Source of the DNA: Pseudomonas sp. S35
GTDB lineage: Bacteria; Pseudomonadota; Gammaproteobacteria; Pseudomonadales; Pseudomonadaceae
Direction: 5' to 3'
Length of the DNA: 64,000 bases
Assembly: GCF_009866765.1 (NCBI RefSeq)
Contig: NZ_CP019431.1
Coordinates: forward strand, 372,001 to 436,000
Shown here: piece after piece, positions 7,701-16,984 of the stretch
Layout: every line of letters begins with the position of its first letter
Numbering within the stretch: position 1 is the first letter of the stretch
Position numbers and translations under genes: made by a program
The notes under the pieces: model-generated
What the model was told of the DNA's origin: nothing
The model's database searches: none
The model's input: only the letters and a program-made list of their open reading frames with translations

Positions 7701-8237
7701 TCAAGTAGGTCCAGTGCACAATTCGGCCGTGGCGCGGATCATCGCCAACTGACGCAACGGATCGTTCAGCGGCTCATGCACGGCCTCGGCCAACCATTGC
7801 GGGCACTGCGGGTCGGTACGATGCGGGGTGAAGTCGGCCAATTGCTGCAGCAGGCGTTTCTGCAGCTCGTCCAATTGCGGGCGGATCTGTTTCACCAGGT
7901 CGGGGCGTGGATCGTCAGGTGCCTTGCCCTGGAATTGCCAGTCAGAGAGCTGGGTGTACTGCACCAGTTTGTTGGCTTCGATTTGCGCCGAGAAGAACTG
8001 CTCGGCAGCGCCAGGTGGCAGCTTGTAGCTCGGTGCCTGCGCGGCGACGCTGGCGATCACTTCTTGTTCGCGCTTTTTATCTTCTACAGGCTTTTTGCTG
8101 TCCCATTTGCTCAGGGCCACTTGGTCGGCAATCTCCAAACGTTCGGCGATGCTGTTGAGCAGCGGTTCGAGCGTGGGTGGCGCGGCAGTCGCAGTGGCAC
8201 TGACGAACAACAGAGCGAACACAAATCGAAACTTCAA
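7701..8237 (-). CDS. Periplasmic chorismate mutase (AroQ class, secreted type)
   Basis: A 178-residue protein with a signal peptide (cleavage likely after ATAAP or TATA, about residue 19). The mature part is an all-helical AroQ fold: ERLEIADQVALSKWDSKKPVEDKKRE carries the Arg and Lys residues expected for binding chorismate, and later helices hold Q-rich segments plus two Cys (QCPQ and LCTG) that could form a disulfide. It converts chorismate to prephenate, but outside the cytoplasm, where its purpose is not settled. Length agrees with secreted bacterial AroQ enzymes. It lies alone between glnA and the cupin gene. Confidence 0.85.
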   Translation of the reverse strand: MKFRFVFALLFVSATATAAPPTLEPLLNSIAERLEIADQVALSKWDSKKPVEDKKREQEVIASVAAQAPSYKLPPGAAEQFFSAQIEANKLVQYTQLSDWQFQGKAPDDPRPDLVKQIRPQLDELQKRLLQQLADFTPHRTDPQCPQWLAEAVHEPLNDPLRQLAMIRATAELCTGPT

Positions 8238-8249
8238 GAGTGATCTCCT

Positions 8250-8277
8250 GTGGGAGGGAGCAAGCCCCCTCCCACAT
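8250..8277. repeat. REP-type palindrome upstream of the chorismate mutase gene
   Basis: TGTGGGAGGGAGC pairs with GCCCCCTCCCACA apart from one A-C mismatch. It is only about 12 bases before the ATG at 8237, which is an unusual place for a REP and puts it within the leader of that gene, next to or overlapping the ribosome site region. Confidence 0.8.
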
Positions 8278-8359
8278 TTTTGATTGGGTTTGCAGATTAA
8301 GAGCTGGGTCAGTCTGGAGCTACCCTGCTTTGTGCGTTTGCCTTGCGTGAATTGCGGGC

Positions 8360-8386
8360 AAAAAAAGACCTCCCGAAGGAGGCCCT
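8360..8386 (-). terminator. Intrinsic terminator of glnA
   Basis: On the minus strand a GGCCTCC / GGAGGTC stem with a TTCG loop is followed by seven Ts. It lies about 35 bases after the glnA stop codon and has all the parts of a rho-independent terminator. Confidence 0.88.
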
Positions 8387-8419
8387 TTTCATCGCGCTAC
8401 GTCAAGCAGCGCTACCGGA

Positions 8420-9826
8420 TCAGCAGCTGTAGTACAGCTCGTATTCCAGTGGGTGTACGAAGGTGCGAACCTTGATTTCTTCTTCGCTTTTCAGGCCGAT
8501 GTAAGCGTCGATGAAGTCGTCGCTGAACACGCCGCCTTTGGTCAGGAACGCACGGCCCTTGTCCAGCTCTTCCAGGGCTTCTTTCAGGCTGCCGCACACT
8601 TGTGGGATCTCTTTGGCCTCTTCAGGCGGCAGGTCGTACAAGTTTTTGTCGGCGGCGTCGCCTGGGTGGATCTTGTTCTGGATACCGTCCAGGCCGGCCA
8701 TGACCAGGGCAGCGAAGGCCAGGTATGGGTTGGCTGCTGGGTCCGGGAAGCGGGCTTCGATACGGCGAGCACGCGGGCTGGACACGTAAGGGATACGGAT
8801 CGAAGCGGAACGGTTGCGTGCCGAGTAGGCCAGCATCACTGGCGCTTCGAAACCTGGGACCAGACGCTTGTAGGAGTTGGTCGACGGGTTGGTGAAGCCG
8901 TTCAGGGCCTTACCGTGCTTGATGATACCGCCGATGAAGTACAGGGCAGTGTCGGACAGGCCGGCATAACCTTCGCCAGCGAAGGTGTTCTTGCCATCTT
9001 TGGCGATGGACAGGTGAACGTGCATACCCGAACCGTTATCGCCGTACAAAGGCTTAGGCATGAAGGTAGCGGTACGGCCGTAGGCAACGGCAGTGTTGTG
9101 TACGCAGTACTTCAGGGTCTGAACTTCGTCAGCCTTGGCCACCAGGGTGTTGAACTTCACACCGATTTCGTTCTGGCCGGCAGTCGCCACTTCGTGGTGG
9201 TGCACTTCGATGACCAGGCCCATGTCTTCCATCGCGTTGCACATGGAGGTACGGATTTCGTGGTCGTGGTCGAATGGCGGAACTGGGAAGTAGCCACCTT
9301 TGATACCTGGACGGTGGCCATGGTTGCCGCCTTCCACGTCCTGGTCGGACATCCACGAACCTTGTTCGGAGTAGATCTTGAACATGGAACCGGAGATGTC
9401 GGACTTGAACTTCACTTGGTCAAAGATGAAGAACTCTGGCTCCGGGCCTACGAATACGGTGTCACCGATACCGGTCGACTTCAGGTATTCCTCGGCACGC
9501 TTGGCGATCGCACGTGGGTCGCGGTCGTAGCCTTGCATGGTCGAAGGCTCGATCACGTCGCACACCAGGATCAGGGTGGCTTCTTCGGTGAACGGGTCGA
9601 GCACGGCAGTGCTGTCGTCCGGCATCAGGATCATGTCGGAGGCTTCGATGCCTTTCCAGCCAGCGATGGAGGAACCGTCGAACATTTTGCCTTCTTCGAA
9701 GAAAGCATCATCCAGCGCGTCGCGAGCCGGCATGGTCACGTGGTGCTGAGTGCCTTTGGTGTCCGTGAAGCGCAGATCAATCCATTTAACGTCATGATCT
9801 TTGATGAGTTGAACCGACTTCGACAT
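8420..9826 (-). CDS. glnA: Glutamine synthetase type I
   Basis: A 468-residue subunit of the dodecameric enzyme that makes glutamine from glutamate, ammonia and ATP. Family marks: [13 protein letters not shown], the metal-binding [23 protein letters not shown], and the adenylylation loop with Tyr397 in NLYDLPPEE, so activity is expected to be controlled by GlnE. The frame is open upstream to 9913, but the family start [13 protein letters not shown] and a GGAGGACAC ribosome site fix the ATG at 9826. A sigma-54 promoter and an NtrC-type site lie upstream, which fits induction by the NtrBC pair encoded nearby. A terminator follows. Confidence 0.98.
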   Translation of the reverse strand: MSKSVQLIKDHDVKWIDLRFTDTKGTQHHVTMPARDALDDAFFEEGKMFDGSSIAGWKGIEASDMILMPDDSTAVLDPFTEEATLILVCDVIEPSTMQGYDRDPRAIAKRAEEYLKSTGIGDTVFVGPEPEFFIFDQVKFKSDISGSMFKIYSEQGSWMSDQDVEGGNHGHRPGIKGGYFPVPPFDHDHEIRTSMCNAMEDMGLVIEVHHHEVATAGQNEIGVKFNTLVAKADEVQTLKYCVHNTAVAYGRTATFMPKPLYGDNGSGMHVHLSIAKDGKNTFAGEGYAGLSDTALYFIGGIIKHGKALNGFTNPSTNSYKRLVPGFEAPVMLAYSARNRSASIRIPYVSSPRARRIEARFPDPAANPYLAFAALVMAGLDGIQNKIHPGDAADKNLYDLPPEEAKEIPQVCGSLKEALEELDKGRAFLTKGGVFSDDFIDAYIGLKSEEEIKVRTFVHPLEYELYYSC

Positions 9827-9929
9827 AGTGTCCTCCGGGTGGCTTCGGGCTGGGGTAGTGGAGTTAGCCCTTAGAATGTGGGTGATGCCGGCGCGGATAG
9901 TCCGCCATGGCAACCTGCCTCACAAGAGA

Positions 9930-9944
9930 GCAAATTGCATGCCA
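9930..9944 (-). promoter_or_regulatory. Sigma-54 promoter of glnA
   Basis: On the minus strand TGGCATGCAATTTGC matches the consensus TGGCAC-N5-TTGC in nine of ten fixed bases, with GG-N10-GC spacing. Transcription would start near 9918, giving a leader of about 90 bases. Confidence 0.8.
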
Positions 9945-10047
9945 GTGCGCCAACATGGGTTTTTTGCTCCAAAAACGCCCCTATAAAGGTGCATTGCGAC
10001 AAAAGACCGAAAATGGCGCACCGCAATGTGGCGAAATCGCCTCAAGA

Positions 10048-10064
10048 TGCACTGCTTTAGTGCG
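10048..10064. promoter_or_regulatory. NtrC-type enhancer site of glnA
   Basis: TGCACTGCTTTAGTGCG contains a perfect GCACT-N5-AGTGC dyad, the classical NtrC half-sites and spacing. It is about 105 bases upstream of the -24 element of the glnA sigma-54 promoter. Poorer half-sites (GGTGCA at 10075-10080 and GCACC at 10018-10022) flank it. It also lies about 50 bases upstream of the divergent thiI -10 element. Confidence 0.65.
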
Positions 10065-10090
10065 TTGCGAGTGTGGTGCATATTAACTGG

Positions 10091-10118
10091 TTAAACCTTG
10101 AGCGATTTCCGCTATAAT
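10091..10118 (+). promoter_or_regulatory. Probable sigma-70 promoter of thiI
   Basis: A perfect TATAAT at 10113-10118 is preceded 16 bases upstream by TTAAAC at 10091-10096, giving a weak -35. The thiI start is 43 bases downstream. Confidence 0.5.
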
Positions 10119-10160
10119 CCGCGCCCCCCTTTTTCAGCAGGCCCGGCGCGCGCTGTTTCC

Positions 10161-11615
10161 ATGAAATTAATCGTTAAAGTCTTCCCCGAGATCACCATTA
10201 AAAGCCGACCGGTACGGACGCGTTTCATCCGTCAGTTGGCCAAGAACATCCGTGCCGTGCTCCGCGATCTGGACCCGGCTGTGGTGGTGAACGGCGTGTG
10301 GGACAACCTCGAACTGGAAACCCGTGTCACCGACGCCAAAGCCTTGAAGGACATGACCGAGCGCCTGAGCTGCATGCCGGGCATCGCGCATTTCCTGCAG
10401 GTGGACGAGTACCCGCTGGGCGACTTCGACGACATCACCGAGAAGTGCAAGCAGCACTTTGGCAGTGAGATCGAGGGTAAGATTTTTTCGGTGCGTTGCA
10501 AGCGCGCCGGCAAGCACCCATTCAGCTCCATGGATGTGGAGAAATACGTCGGCAGCAAGCTGCGTCGCGAGTGCGGTGCCGCCGGAATTTCCTTGAAAGC
10601 GCCGCAAATTGAAGTGCGCATGGAAATTCGCGACCAACGGTTGTTTGTGATCCACAGCCAGCACAACAGCATCGGCGGCTACCCGCTGGGCGCCCTGGAA
10701 CAGACCCTGGTATTGATGTCCGGCGGTTTCGATTCCACGGTGGCGGCCTACCAGATCATGCGCCGCGGCCTGATGAGCCACTTCTGCTTCTTTAATCTGG
10801 GCGGGCGTGCACACGAATTGGGCGTGATGGAAGTCGCGCACTTTATCTGGAAGAAGTACGGCAGCTCCCAGCGCGTGCTATTTGTGAGCGTGCCGTTCGA
10901 GGAAGTGCTGGGCGAAATTCTCGGAAAAGTCGATAACAGTCATATGGGCGTAGTATTGAAGCGTATGATGTTGCGCGCTGCGTCCCGCATTGCCGACCAG
11001 TTGCAGATCGACGCGCTGGTGACGGGCGAAGCGATTTCCCAGGTGTCCAGCCAAACGCTGCCCAACCTGTCGCTGATCGACTGCGTAACCGAAAAGCTGG
11101 TACTGCGCCCGCTGATCGCCAGCCACAAGCAGGACATCATCGATTTGGCAGAAGAAATCGGTACCGCCGACTTTGCCAAGCATATGCCTGAATACTGCGG
11201 GGTCATCTCGGTGAACCCCAAGACCCACGCCAAGCGCAACCGCGTGGAGTATGAAGAACAACAGTTTGATATGGCGGTTCTGGAGCGTGCGCTCCAGAAC
11301 GCCAAGCTGGTCCCGATCGATCGTGTGATCGATGAACTGGGCCAGGATGTGCAGATCGAAGAAGTCAGCGAAGCCCTGGCCGGCCAGATCGTTGTCGACA
11401 TCCGTCACCCGGATGCCGCTGAAGATGAGCCGCTGGAAATTCCTGGCATCGACGTACAAACGCTGCCGTTCTATGCATTGAACGCGCGTTTCAAGGAACT
11501 GGATGACAGCCGTCAGTACCTGCTGTATTGCGACAAAGGCGTGATGAGTCGCCTGCATGCCCACCATTTGCTCAGTGAGGGGCATGCCAATGTGCGCGTT
11601 TATCGACCGAGCTAA
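10161..11615 (+). CDS. thiI: tRNA 4-thiouridine synthetase / thiamine sulfurtransferase ThiI
   Basis: A 484-residue enzyme that forms 4-thiouridine at position 8 of tRNA and passes sulfur to thiazole synthesis. It has an N-terminal ferredoxin-like/THUMP part (about 1-165), an ATP pyrophosphatase domain with the PP-loop [12 protein letters not shown] (about 180-200), and a C-terminal rhodanese domain with the persulfide-bearing Cys457 ([11 protein letters not shown]), as in gamma-proteobacterial ThiI. The frame is open back to 10098, but that stretch overlaps the -10 element, and [11 protein letters not shown] is the family start, so the ATG at 10161 is used. It is divergent from glnA. Confidence 0.97.
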   Translation: MKLIVKVFPEITIKSRPVRTRFIRQLAKNIRAVLRDLDPAVVVNGVWDNLELETRVTDAKALKDMTERLSCMPGIAHFLQVDEYPLGDFDDITEKCKQHFGSEIEGKIFSVRCKRAGKHPFSSMDVEKYVGSKLRRECGAAGISLKAPQIEVRMEIRDQRLFVIHSQHNSIGGYPLGALEQTLVLMSGGFDSTVAAYQIMRRGLMSHFCFFNLGGRAHELGVMEVAHFIWKKYGSSQRVLFVSVPFEEVLGEILGKVDNSHMGVVLKRMMLRAASRIADQLQIDALVTGEAISQVSSQTLPNLSLIDCVTEKLVLRPLIASHKQDIIDLAEEIGTADFAKHMPEYCGVISVNPKTHAKRNRVEYEEQQFDMAVLERALQNAKLVPIDRVIDELGQDVQIEEVSEALAGQIVVDIRHPDAAEDEPLEIPGIDVQTLPFYALNARFKELDDSRQYLLYCDKGVMSRLHAHHLLSEGHANVRVYRPS

Positions 11616-11754
11616 GAGCCCGGGGCTGTTTGCCTGTGGCCTGCGTCACCGGCCCCCCGACTCTGCCGTCAAGCTGTAACGGCAAGGCCTGACTCTACTG
11701 TTAATCGCTGCCACGACCTGTCAGCACACCGAATCCTCTGATCGAGATACACAA

Positions 11755-13575
11755 GTGATCGAAAATCTACGTAACATCGCCATCATTGCTCACGTTGACC
11801 ATGGTAAAACCACCCTGGTAGACAAACTCCTGCGTCAATCCGGCACCCTGGAGCGCAACGAGCTCAACGACGAGCGCGTGATGGACTCCAACGACCAGGA
11901 AAAAGAGCGCGGTATTACCATCCTGGCTAAAAACACCGCTATCAACTGGAACGGCTACCACATCAACATCGTGGACACCCCGGGCCACGCCGACTTCGGC
12001 GGCGAAGTAGAACGCGTAATGTCGATGGTTGACTCCGTTCTGCTGCTGGTTGACGCTCAAGACGGCCCTATGCCGCAAACCCGTTTCGTGACCAAGAAGG
12101 CTTTCGAAGCCGGCCTGCGTCCGATCGTGTGCATCAACAAGGTTGACCGTCCAGGCGCGCGTCCGGACTGGGTTCTGGACCAGATCTTCGACCTGTTCGA
12201 CAACCTGGGTGCCACCGAAGAACAGCTGGACTTCAAAGTCGTCTACGCCTCGGCCCTGAACGGCATTGCCGGTCTGGAACACACCGACATGGCTGAAGAC
12301 ATGACCCCGCTGTACCAGTCGATCGTCGACAACGTACCGGCGCCTAAAGTTGACCGTGATGGTCCGTTCCAGATGCAAATCTCGGCACTGGACTACAACA
12401 GCTTCCTGGGTGTTATCGGCGTTGGCCGTATCGCTCGTGGTAGCGTCAAGCCGAACACCCCGGTTGTTGCTATCGGCGCCGACGGCAAGAAGCGTAACGG
12501 TCGTATCCTGAAGCTGATGGGTCACCACGGTCTGCACCGTATCGACGTTGAAGAAGCTTTCGCTGGCGACATCGTCTGCGTGAGCGGCATGGACTCCCTG
12601 TTCATCTCCGACACCCTGTGCCAGCCGGACAACGTTGAGGCGATGAAGCCTCTGACCGTTGACGAGCCAACCGTTTCCATGACCTTCCAGGTAAACGACT
12701 CGCCTTTCTGCGGTAAAGAAGGCAAGTTCGTGACTTCCCGTAACATCAAGGAACGTCTGGACAAAGAGCTGCTGTACAACGTTGCACTGCGCGTTGAAGA
12801 AGGCGACTCGGCTGACAAGTTCAAGGTTTCCGGCCGTGGTGAGCTGCACCTCTCGGTACTGATCGAAACCATGCGTCGCGAAGGCTTCGAAATGGGCGTT
12901 GGTCGTCCAGAAGTGATCATCCGTCAGGTTGACGGCGTGAAGCAGGAACCGTTCGAAAACGTCACCATCGACACCCCGGAAGAATCCCAGGGCAAGGTGA
13001 TGGAAGAGATGGGTCTGCGTAAAGGCGACCTGACCAACATGGTGCCGGATGGCAAAGGCCGTGTGCGTCTGGAATACAACATCCCTGCTCGTGGTCTGAT
13101 CGGTTTCCGTAACCAGTTCCTGACCCTGACCAACGGTGCTGGCATCCTGACCTCGATCTTCGATCGCTACGACACCATGAAGTCCGGCGACATGTCCGGC
13201 CGTCAGAACGGTGTTCTGGTATCGGTAGAAACCGGCAAGGCACTGACCTACTCCCTGGAAACCCTCCAGGCGCGTGGCAAGCTGTTCGTTGAGCACGGTC
13301 AAGAGATCTACAACGGTCAGATCGTTGGTCTGAACAGCCGTGACAACGACATGGGCGTCAACCCAACCAAAGGCAAGAAGCTCGACAACATGCGTGCTTC
13401 GGGCAAAGACGAAACCATCGCTCTGGTTCCACCTGTTCGCTTCACCCTGGAACAGGCCCTGGAATTCATCCAGGACGACGAGCTGTGCGAAGTCACGCCT
13501 AAGTCGATCCGCCTGCGTAAGAAGATCCTGGACGAAGGCGAGCGTACCCGCGCTGCCAAGAAAGCCAAGAACTGA
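11755..13575 (+). CDS. typA: Translational GTPase TypA/BipA
   Basis: A 606-residue ribosome-associated GTPase related to EF-G that helps 50S assembly and growth under stress and cold. G-domain motifs: [10 protein letters not shown] (G1), RGITI (G2), [15 protein letters not shown] (G3), [13 protein letters not shown] (G4); then the beta-barrel, alpha-beta domains and the TypA-specific C-terminal domain ending in basic residues. It starts at GTG (11755), where the family sequence [15 protein letters not shown] begins; the purine-rich GAGAT is a weak ribosome site. Codon use is strongly biased towards a few codons, as in highly expressed genes. A strong terminator follows. Confidence 0.97.
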   Translation: MIENLRNIAIIAHVDHGKTTLVDKLLRQSGTLERNELNDERVMDSNDQEKERGITILAKNTAINWNGYHINIVDTPGHADFGGEVERVMSMVDSVLLLVDAQDGPMPQTRFVTKKAFEAGLRPIVCINKVDRPGARPDWVLDQIFDLFDNLGATEEQLDFKVVYASALNGIAGLEHTDMAEDMTPLYQSIVDNVPAPKVDRDGPFQMQISALDYNSFLGVIGVGRIARGSVKPNTPVVAIGADGKKRNGRILKLMGHHGLHRIDVEEAFAGDIVCVSGMDSLFISDTLCQPDNVEAMKPLTVDEPTVSMTFQVNDSPFCGKEGKFVTSRNIKERLDKELLYNVALRVEEGDSADKFKVSGRGELHLSVLIETMRREGFEMGVGRPEVIIRQVDGVKQEPFENVTIDTPEESQGKVMEEMGLRKGDLTNMVPDGKGRVRLEYNIPARGLIGFRNQFLTLTNGAGILTSIFDRYDTMKSGDMSGRQNGVLVSVETGKALTYSLETLQARGKLFVEHGQEIYNGQIVGLNSRDNDMGVNPTKGKKLDNMRASGKDETIALVPPVRFTLEQALEFIQDDELCEVTPKSIRLRKKILDEGERTRAAKKAKN

Positions 13576-13593
13576 TTTAACTCAGGCTGAATG

Positions 13594-13631
13594 AAAAACG
13601 CCCCCGGTCGAAAGGCCGGGGGCGTTTTTTT
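13594..13631 (+). terminator. Intrinsic terminator of typA
   Basis: An AACGCCCCCGG / CCGGGGGCGTT stem around TCGAAAGG is followed by a run of seven Ts. It lies about 20 bases past the typA stop. The A-rich left flank means it could also work for minus-strand transcripts, although no minus gene ends here. Confidence 0.9.
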
Positions 13632-13660
13632 ATGTCTGCAGTTTTTGGGGTGGCTGTACT

Positions 13661-13693
13661 GGCCTCATCGGGAGCAAGCCCCCGATGAGGCCC
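13661..13693. repeat. REP-like palindrome (CATCGGGAGCAAGC class)
   Basis: GGCCTCATCGGG is followed by AGCAAGC and the inverted CCCGATGAGGCC. It differs in sequence from the GTGGGAGGGGGC elements but shares the central GCAAGC. It lies between the convergent typA terminator and the YkgJ-family gene. Confidence 0.7.
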
Positions 13694-13716
13694 TTCAAAA
13701 CACTACAAAATTTGGA

Positions 13717-14151
13717 TCAGAACTTATCGAGAGTACGGAAGTTGGTCTCGCGCACCACTTCCTTGGGTTTGTACGCGCAATACCCCGGCCGCGGCCCAAT
13801 CTTCGGGTGATTGCGGCAGGTATCCGGGCGCTTGTCATAAATAGTGCAGAAGCGCGTCTTACGATCCAGGTACAGGCAGTCGTTGTTGCTCATGCGCTGC
13901 AGGGTAAAAATCTCGGATTTGTTGTTGTAGCGCTCGACGATGCCTTCTTTCTGCAACCGCTTGGCGATGTTCTTCGGCGGGTCGCCGCGCTCGAACTCAT
14001 CGACGATGCCAATGCGGATCAGGTCCTTGATCTTCACTTCGACCGGCAGCGTGCAGCAGCTGGACACGCAGCCACCGCACATGTGGGCGGAATATTTCTG
14101 CCAGGTCTCGAGACGGTCAAGTTCCGCGGCGGCGATCAGTTGAGGCTTCAT
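13717..14151 (-). CDS. YkgJ-family cysteine-cluster protein
   Basis: A 144-residue protein with the eight-cysteine pattern of the YkgJ / zinc-or-iron chelating family: CGGCVSSCC near residue 24-32, NDCLYLD and CTIYDKRPDTCRNHP in the middle, and GYCAY near the end. The Cys residues probably bind a metal or Fe-S cluster. The biochemical role is unknown. The frame is open 41 codons further upstream, but MKPQLIAAAELDRLETW after GGAACCC is the better start. It is monocistronic and convergent with typA. Confidence 0.8.
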   Translation of the reverse strand: MKPQLIAAAELDRLETWQKYSAHMCGGCVSSCCTLPVEVKIKDLIRIGIVDEFERGDPPKNIAKRLQKEGIVERYNNKSEIFTLQRMSNNDCLYLDRKTRFCTIYDKRPDTCRNHPKIGPRPGYCAYKPKEVVRETNFRTLDKF

Positions 14152-14391
14152 CAGGGTTCCAAAAGGTGGGGCGGTATCCGGGCGCGCGATCATACCGGGA
14201 TTGGTGATTTTTTGAACAATATTTTGCGGTTTTCGGCCCGAAGGTGCGCTTTGTTCAAAAGCAGGCACGGCCAATGCATCAAAACCCGCTAAAGGTAAAT
14301 GCGTTAAAAAAGTGCCGAACCAGAGCGTCTACCGTCTGTCAGACCGTCTAGGCTCTAGCAACTCCTTCTATCTCGCCCGAGGTCGCAATTG

Positions 14392-16842
14392 ATGTCTCAG
14401 GAACCACTTGCACGAGAAGCAGAGGTAGCCGCATTTCGCGATGCCGTCTTGACCAAACTCACCTACGCGGTGGGCAAGGACCCGGATCACGCTTTCGACC
14501 ACGACTGGTTCGAAGCCATTGCCCTGGCCGCGCGCGACCAGATGGTCGATCACTGGATGGACCACACGCGGCGCATCTACCGCAAAGGCCAGAAGCGGGT
14601 GTATTACCTCTCCCTGGAGTTCCTCATCGGCCGCTTGCTCTACGACAGCCTGAGCAACCTCGGTGTGTTGGAGATTGCCCGCGAAGCGCTCAGCGAGCTG
14701 GGCGTCGACCTTGAACGCATCCGCCTGCTGGAGCCCGATGCGGCGCTCGGTAACGGTGGCCTGGGCCGTCTGGCCGCGTGCTTTATGGAAAGCATGTCGA
14801 CCCTGGGCATTGCCGGCCACGGTTATGGCATTCGTTACGAGCACGGCTTGTTCCGCCAGGCGATTGTCGATGGCTGGCAGCAGGAGCAGACCGAACGCTG
14901 GCTGGATTTCGGCAACCCGTGGGAGTTCGAGCGTGCTGAGGTGATCTATCCGATCGGCTTTGGCGGCAGCGTCGAAACCCTGCCGGACGCCGCCGGCAAG
15001 CTGATCCAGGTGTGGACGCCCAACGAAACGGTACGCGCCGTTGCCTACGACACGCCGGTGGTCGGTTGGCGCGGTGCCAGCGTCAACACCCTGCGCCTGT
15101 GGCGTGCGCGCGCCGTGGAAGACCTGCACCTGGAGCGCTTCAACGCCGGTGACCACCTGGGCGCCGTCGCCGAAGTGGCCCGTGCCGAAAGCATCTCACG
15201 GGTGCTTTACCCGGCCGACAGCACCGAAGCAGGGCAGGAACTGCGTCTGCGCCAGGAATACTTCTTCGTCTCCGCTTCCCTGCAAGACCTGCTGCGCCGG
15301 CACAAGAACATGCACGGCTCGGTACTGAGCCTGGGCGAACACGCCGCCATCCAGCTCAACGACACCCACCCGTCCATCGCCGTGGCCGAGTTGATGCGCC
15401 AACTGGTGGACTTGCACGATATCGCCTGGGATGCGGCCTGGCAGGTCACGGTCGAAACCCTGTCCTACACCAACCACACCTTGCTACCCGAAGCATTGGA
15501 AACCTGGCCGGTAGGCCTGATGGAACGCATGCTGCCCCGGCACATGCAGATCATCTACCTGATCAACGCCCAGCACATCGACTCGCTGCGCGCCAAAGGC
15601 ATCCACGATTTTGATGTGCTGCGCGCCGTGTCGCTGATCGAAGAAGACAACGGTCGTCGCGTGCGCATGGGTAACCTGGCGTTCCTGGGTTCCCACAGCG
15701 TCAACGGTGTGTCCGGCTTGCACACCCAACTGATGCGCAGCACGGTGTTCTCCGAACTGCACAAGCTCTACCCGGAACGCATCAACAACAAAACCAACGG
15801 CATCACCTTCCGCCGCTGGCTGTACCAGGCCAACCCCAAGCTTACCCAGATGCTGGTGGATGCCCTGGGCCCGGACATCCTCGACACTATGGAAACCCGC
15901 CTGGGCGAGTTGGAAACCTTCGCCGAGAAACAGACCTTCCGCAAAGCCTTCGCCGACCAGCGCCTGCACAGTAAGCGTGCACTGGCCGAAATCATCCACG
16001 AGCGCCTGGGCATTTCGGTGAACCCGGCGGCGATGTTCGACGTGCAGGTCAAGCGTATCCACGAATACAAGCGCCAACTGCTCAACCTGCTGCACACCGT
16101 GGCGCTGTACCAGGCGATCCGCGCCGAGCCGGGCACCGACTGGGTACCACGGGTGAAGATCTTCTCGGGCAAGGCCGCGGCCAGCTACCACCAGGCCAAG
16201 TTGATCATCAAACTGACCAACGACATCGCCCGCACCGTCAACAACGACCCGACCGTGCGCGGTTTGCTCAAGGTGGTGTTCCTGCCCAACTACAACGTCA
16301 GCCTGGCCGAAAGCATCATTCCGGCGGCGGATTTGTCGGAACAAATCTCCACGGCCGGCTTTGAAGCGTCGGGCACCAGCAACATGAAGTTCGGCCTCAA
16401 CGGTGCGCTGACCATCGGCACGATGGACGGCGCCAACGTGGAAATGCACGAGCGCGTGGGCGCCGACCACATGTTTATCTTCGGCCTCAGCGCGCAGCAG
16501 GTGGAGGCGCGCAAACATGCGGGCGAGTTCAATGCCGGGCCGGATATCGCCGCGTCCCATCGCCTCAACGATGTGTTGCAGGCGATTCGTGGCGGGGTGT
16601 TCTCGCCGGATGATCCAGGCCGGTATGTGGGCTTGATCGATGGGCTGATCGACTACGACCGCTTCCTGGTGTGTGCCGACTTCGATTCCTACTGGGACGC
16701 CCAGGCGCGGGTCGAAGCGCATTGGCATGACTCCAAGGCGTGGTGGCGTTCGGCGGTGCTCAATACGGCGCGGATGGGCTGGTTCTCTTCGGACCGGACG
16801 ATCCGCGAGTACGCTACGGAAATCTGGAAAGCCCTGGACTAA
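14392..16842 (+). CDS. glgP: Glycogen/alpha-glucan phosphorylase
   Basis: An 816-residue PLP enzyme that releases glucose-1-phosphate from glycogen or maltodextrins. Signatures: GNGGLGRLAACFMESM and HGYGIRYEHGLFRQ in the N-terminal half, and in the C-terminal half KIFSGKAAASYHQAKLIIKL and EASGTSNMKFGLNGALTIG, which contains the PLP-binding Lys. Length is normal. The ATG at 14392 is preferred to a TTG one codon earlier. No other glycogen gene is adjacent, so this copy stands apart from the glg cluster expected elsewhere in the genome. A long REPIN follows the stop. Confidence 0.96.
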   Translation: MSQEPLAREAEVAAFRDAVLTKLTYAVGKDPDHAFDHDWFEAIALAARDQMVDHWMDHTRRIYRKGQKRVYYLSLEFLIGRLLYDSLSNLGVLEIAREALSELGVDLERIRLLEPDAALGNGGLGRLAACFMESMSTLGIAGHGYGIRYEHGLFRQAIVDGWQQEQTERWLDFGNPWEFERAEVIYPIGFGGSVETLPDAAGKLIQVWTPNETVRAVAYDTPVVGWRGASVNTLRLWRARAVEDLHLERFNAGDHLGAVAEVARAESISRVLYPADSTEAGQELRLRQEYFFVSASLQDLLRRHKNMHGSVLSLGEHAAIQLNDTHPSIAVAELMRQLVDLHDIAWDAAWQVTVETLSYTNHTLLPEALETWPVGLMERMLPRHMQIIYLINAQHIDSLRAKGIHDFDVLRAVSLIEEDNGRRVRMGNLAFLGSHSVNGVSGLHTQLMRSTVFSELHKLYPERINNKTNGITFRRWLYQANPKLTQMLVDALGPDILDTMETRLGELETFAEKQTFRKAFADQRLHSKRALAEIIHERLGISVNPAAMFDVQVKRIHEYKRQLLNLLHTVALYQAIRAEPGTDWVPRVKIFSGKAAASYHQAKLIIKLTNDIARTVNNDPTVRGLLKVVFLPNYNVSLAESIIPAADLSEQISTAGFEASGTSNMKFGLNGALTIGTMDGANVEMHERVGADHMFIFGLSAQQVEARKHAGEFNAGPDIAASHRLNDVLQAIRGGVFSPDDPGRYVGLIDGLIDYDRFLVCADFDSYWDAQARVEAHWHDSKAWWRSAVLNTARMGWFSSDRTIREYATEIWKALD

Positions 16843-16856
16843 ACACTGCGATAGCA

Positions 16857-16935
16857 AATGTGGGAGGGGCGGTGCGACAGCGTGTCAGTTTGCAGATATG
16901 TCGACTGGGAATCGTCGCACCGCCCCTCCCACATT
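16857..16935. repeat. REPIN: two inverted REPs around a 35-base loop
   Basis: The 22-base arms 16857-16878 and 16914-16935 are perfect inverted copies, starting AATGTGGGAGGGGC and ending GGTGCGAC at the inner edge. The 35-base centre is unpaired. This doublet form is the mobile unit described for fluorescens-group REPs (REP doublets moved by a single-copy RAYT transposase, which is not in this window). Confidence 0.88.
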
Positions 16936-16984
16936 AGTTGCGCGTCGATATACTGAGCGCCGGTTTGCTTAGGGAATATCGACC

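Noticed and set aside
9827..9913. 29-residue N-terminal extension of GlnA
   Set aside because: The extension would overlap the leader, and the family starts at MSKSVQLIK with a good ribosome site just before.
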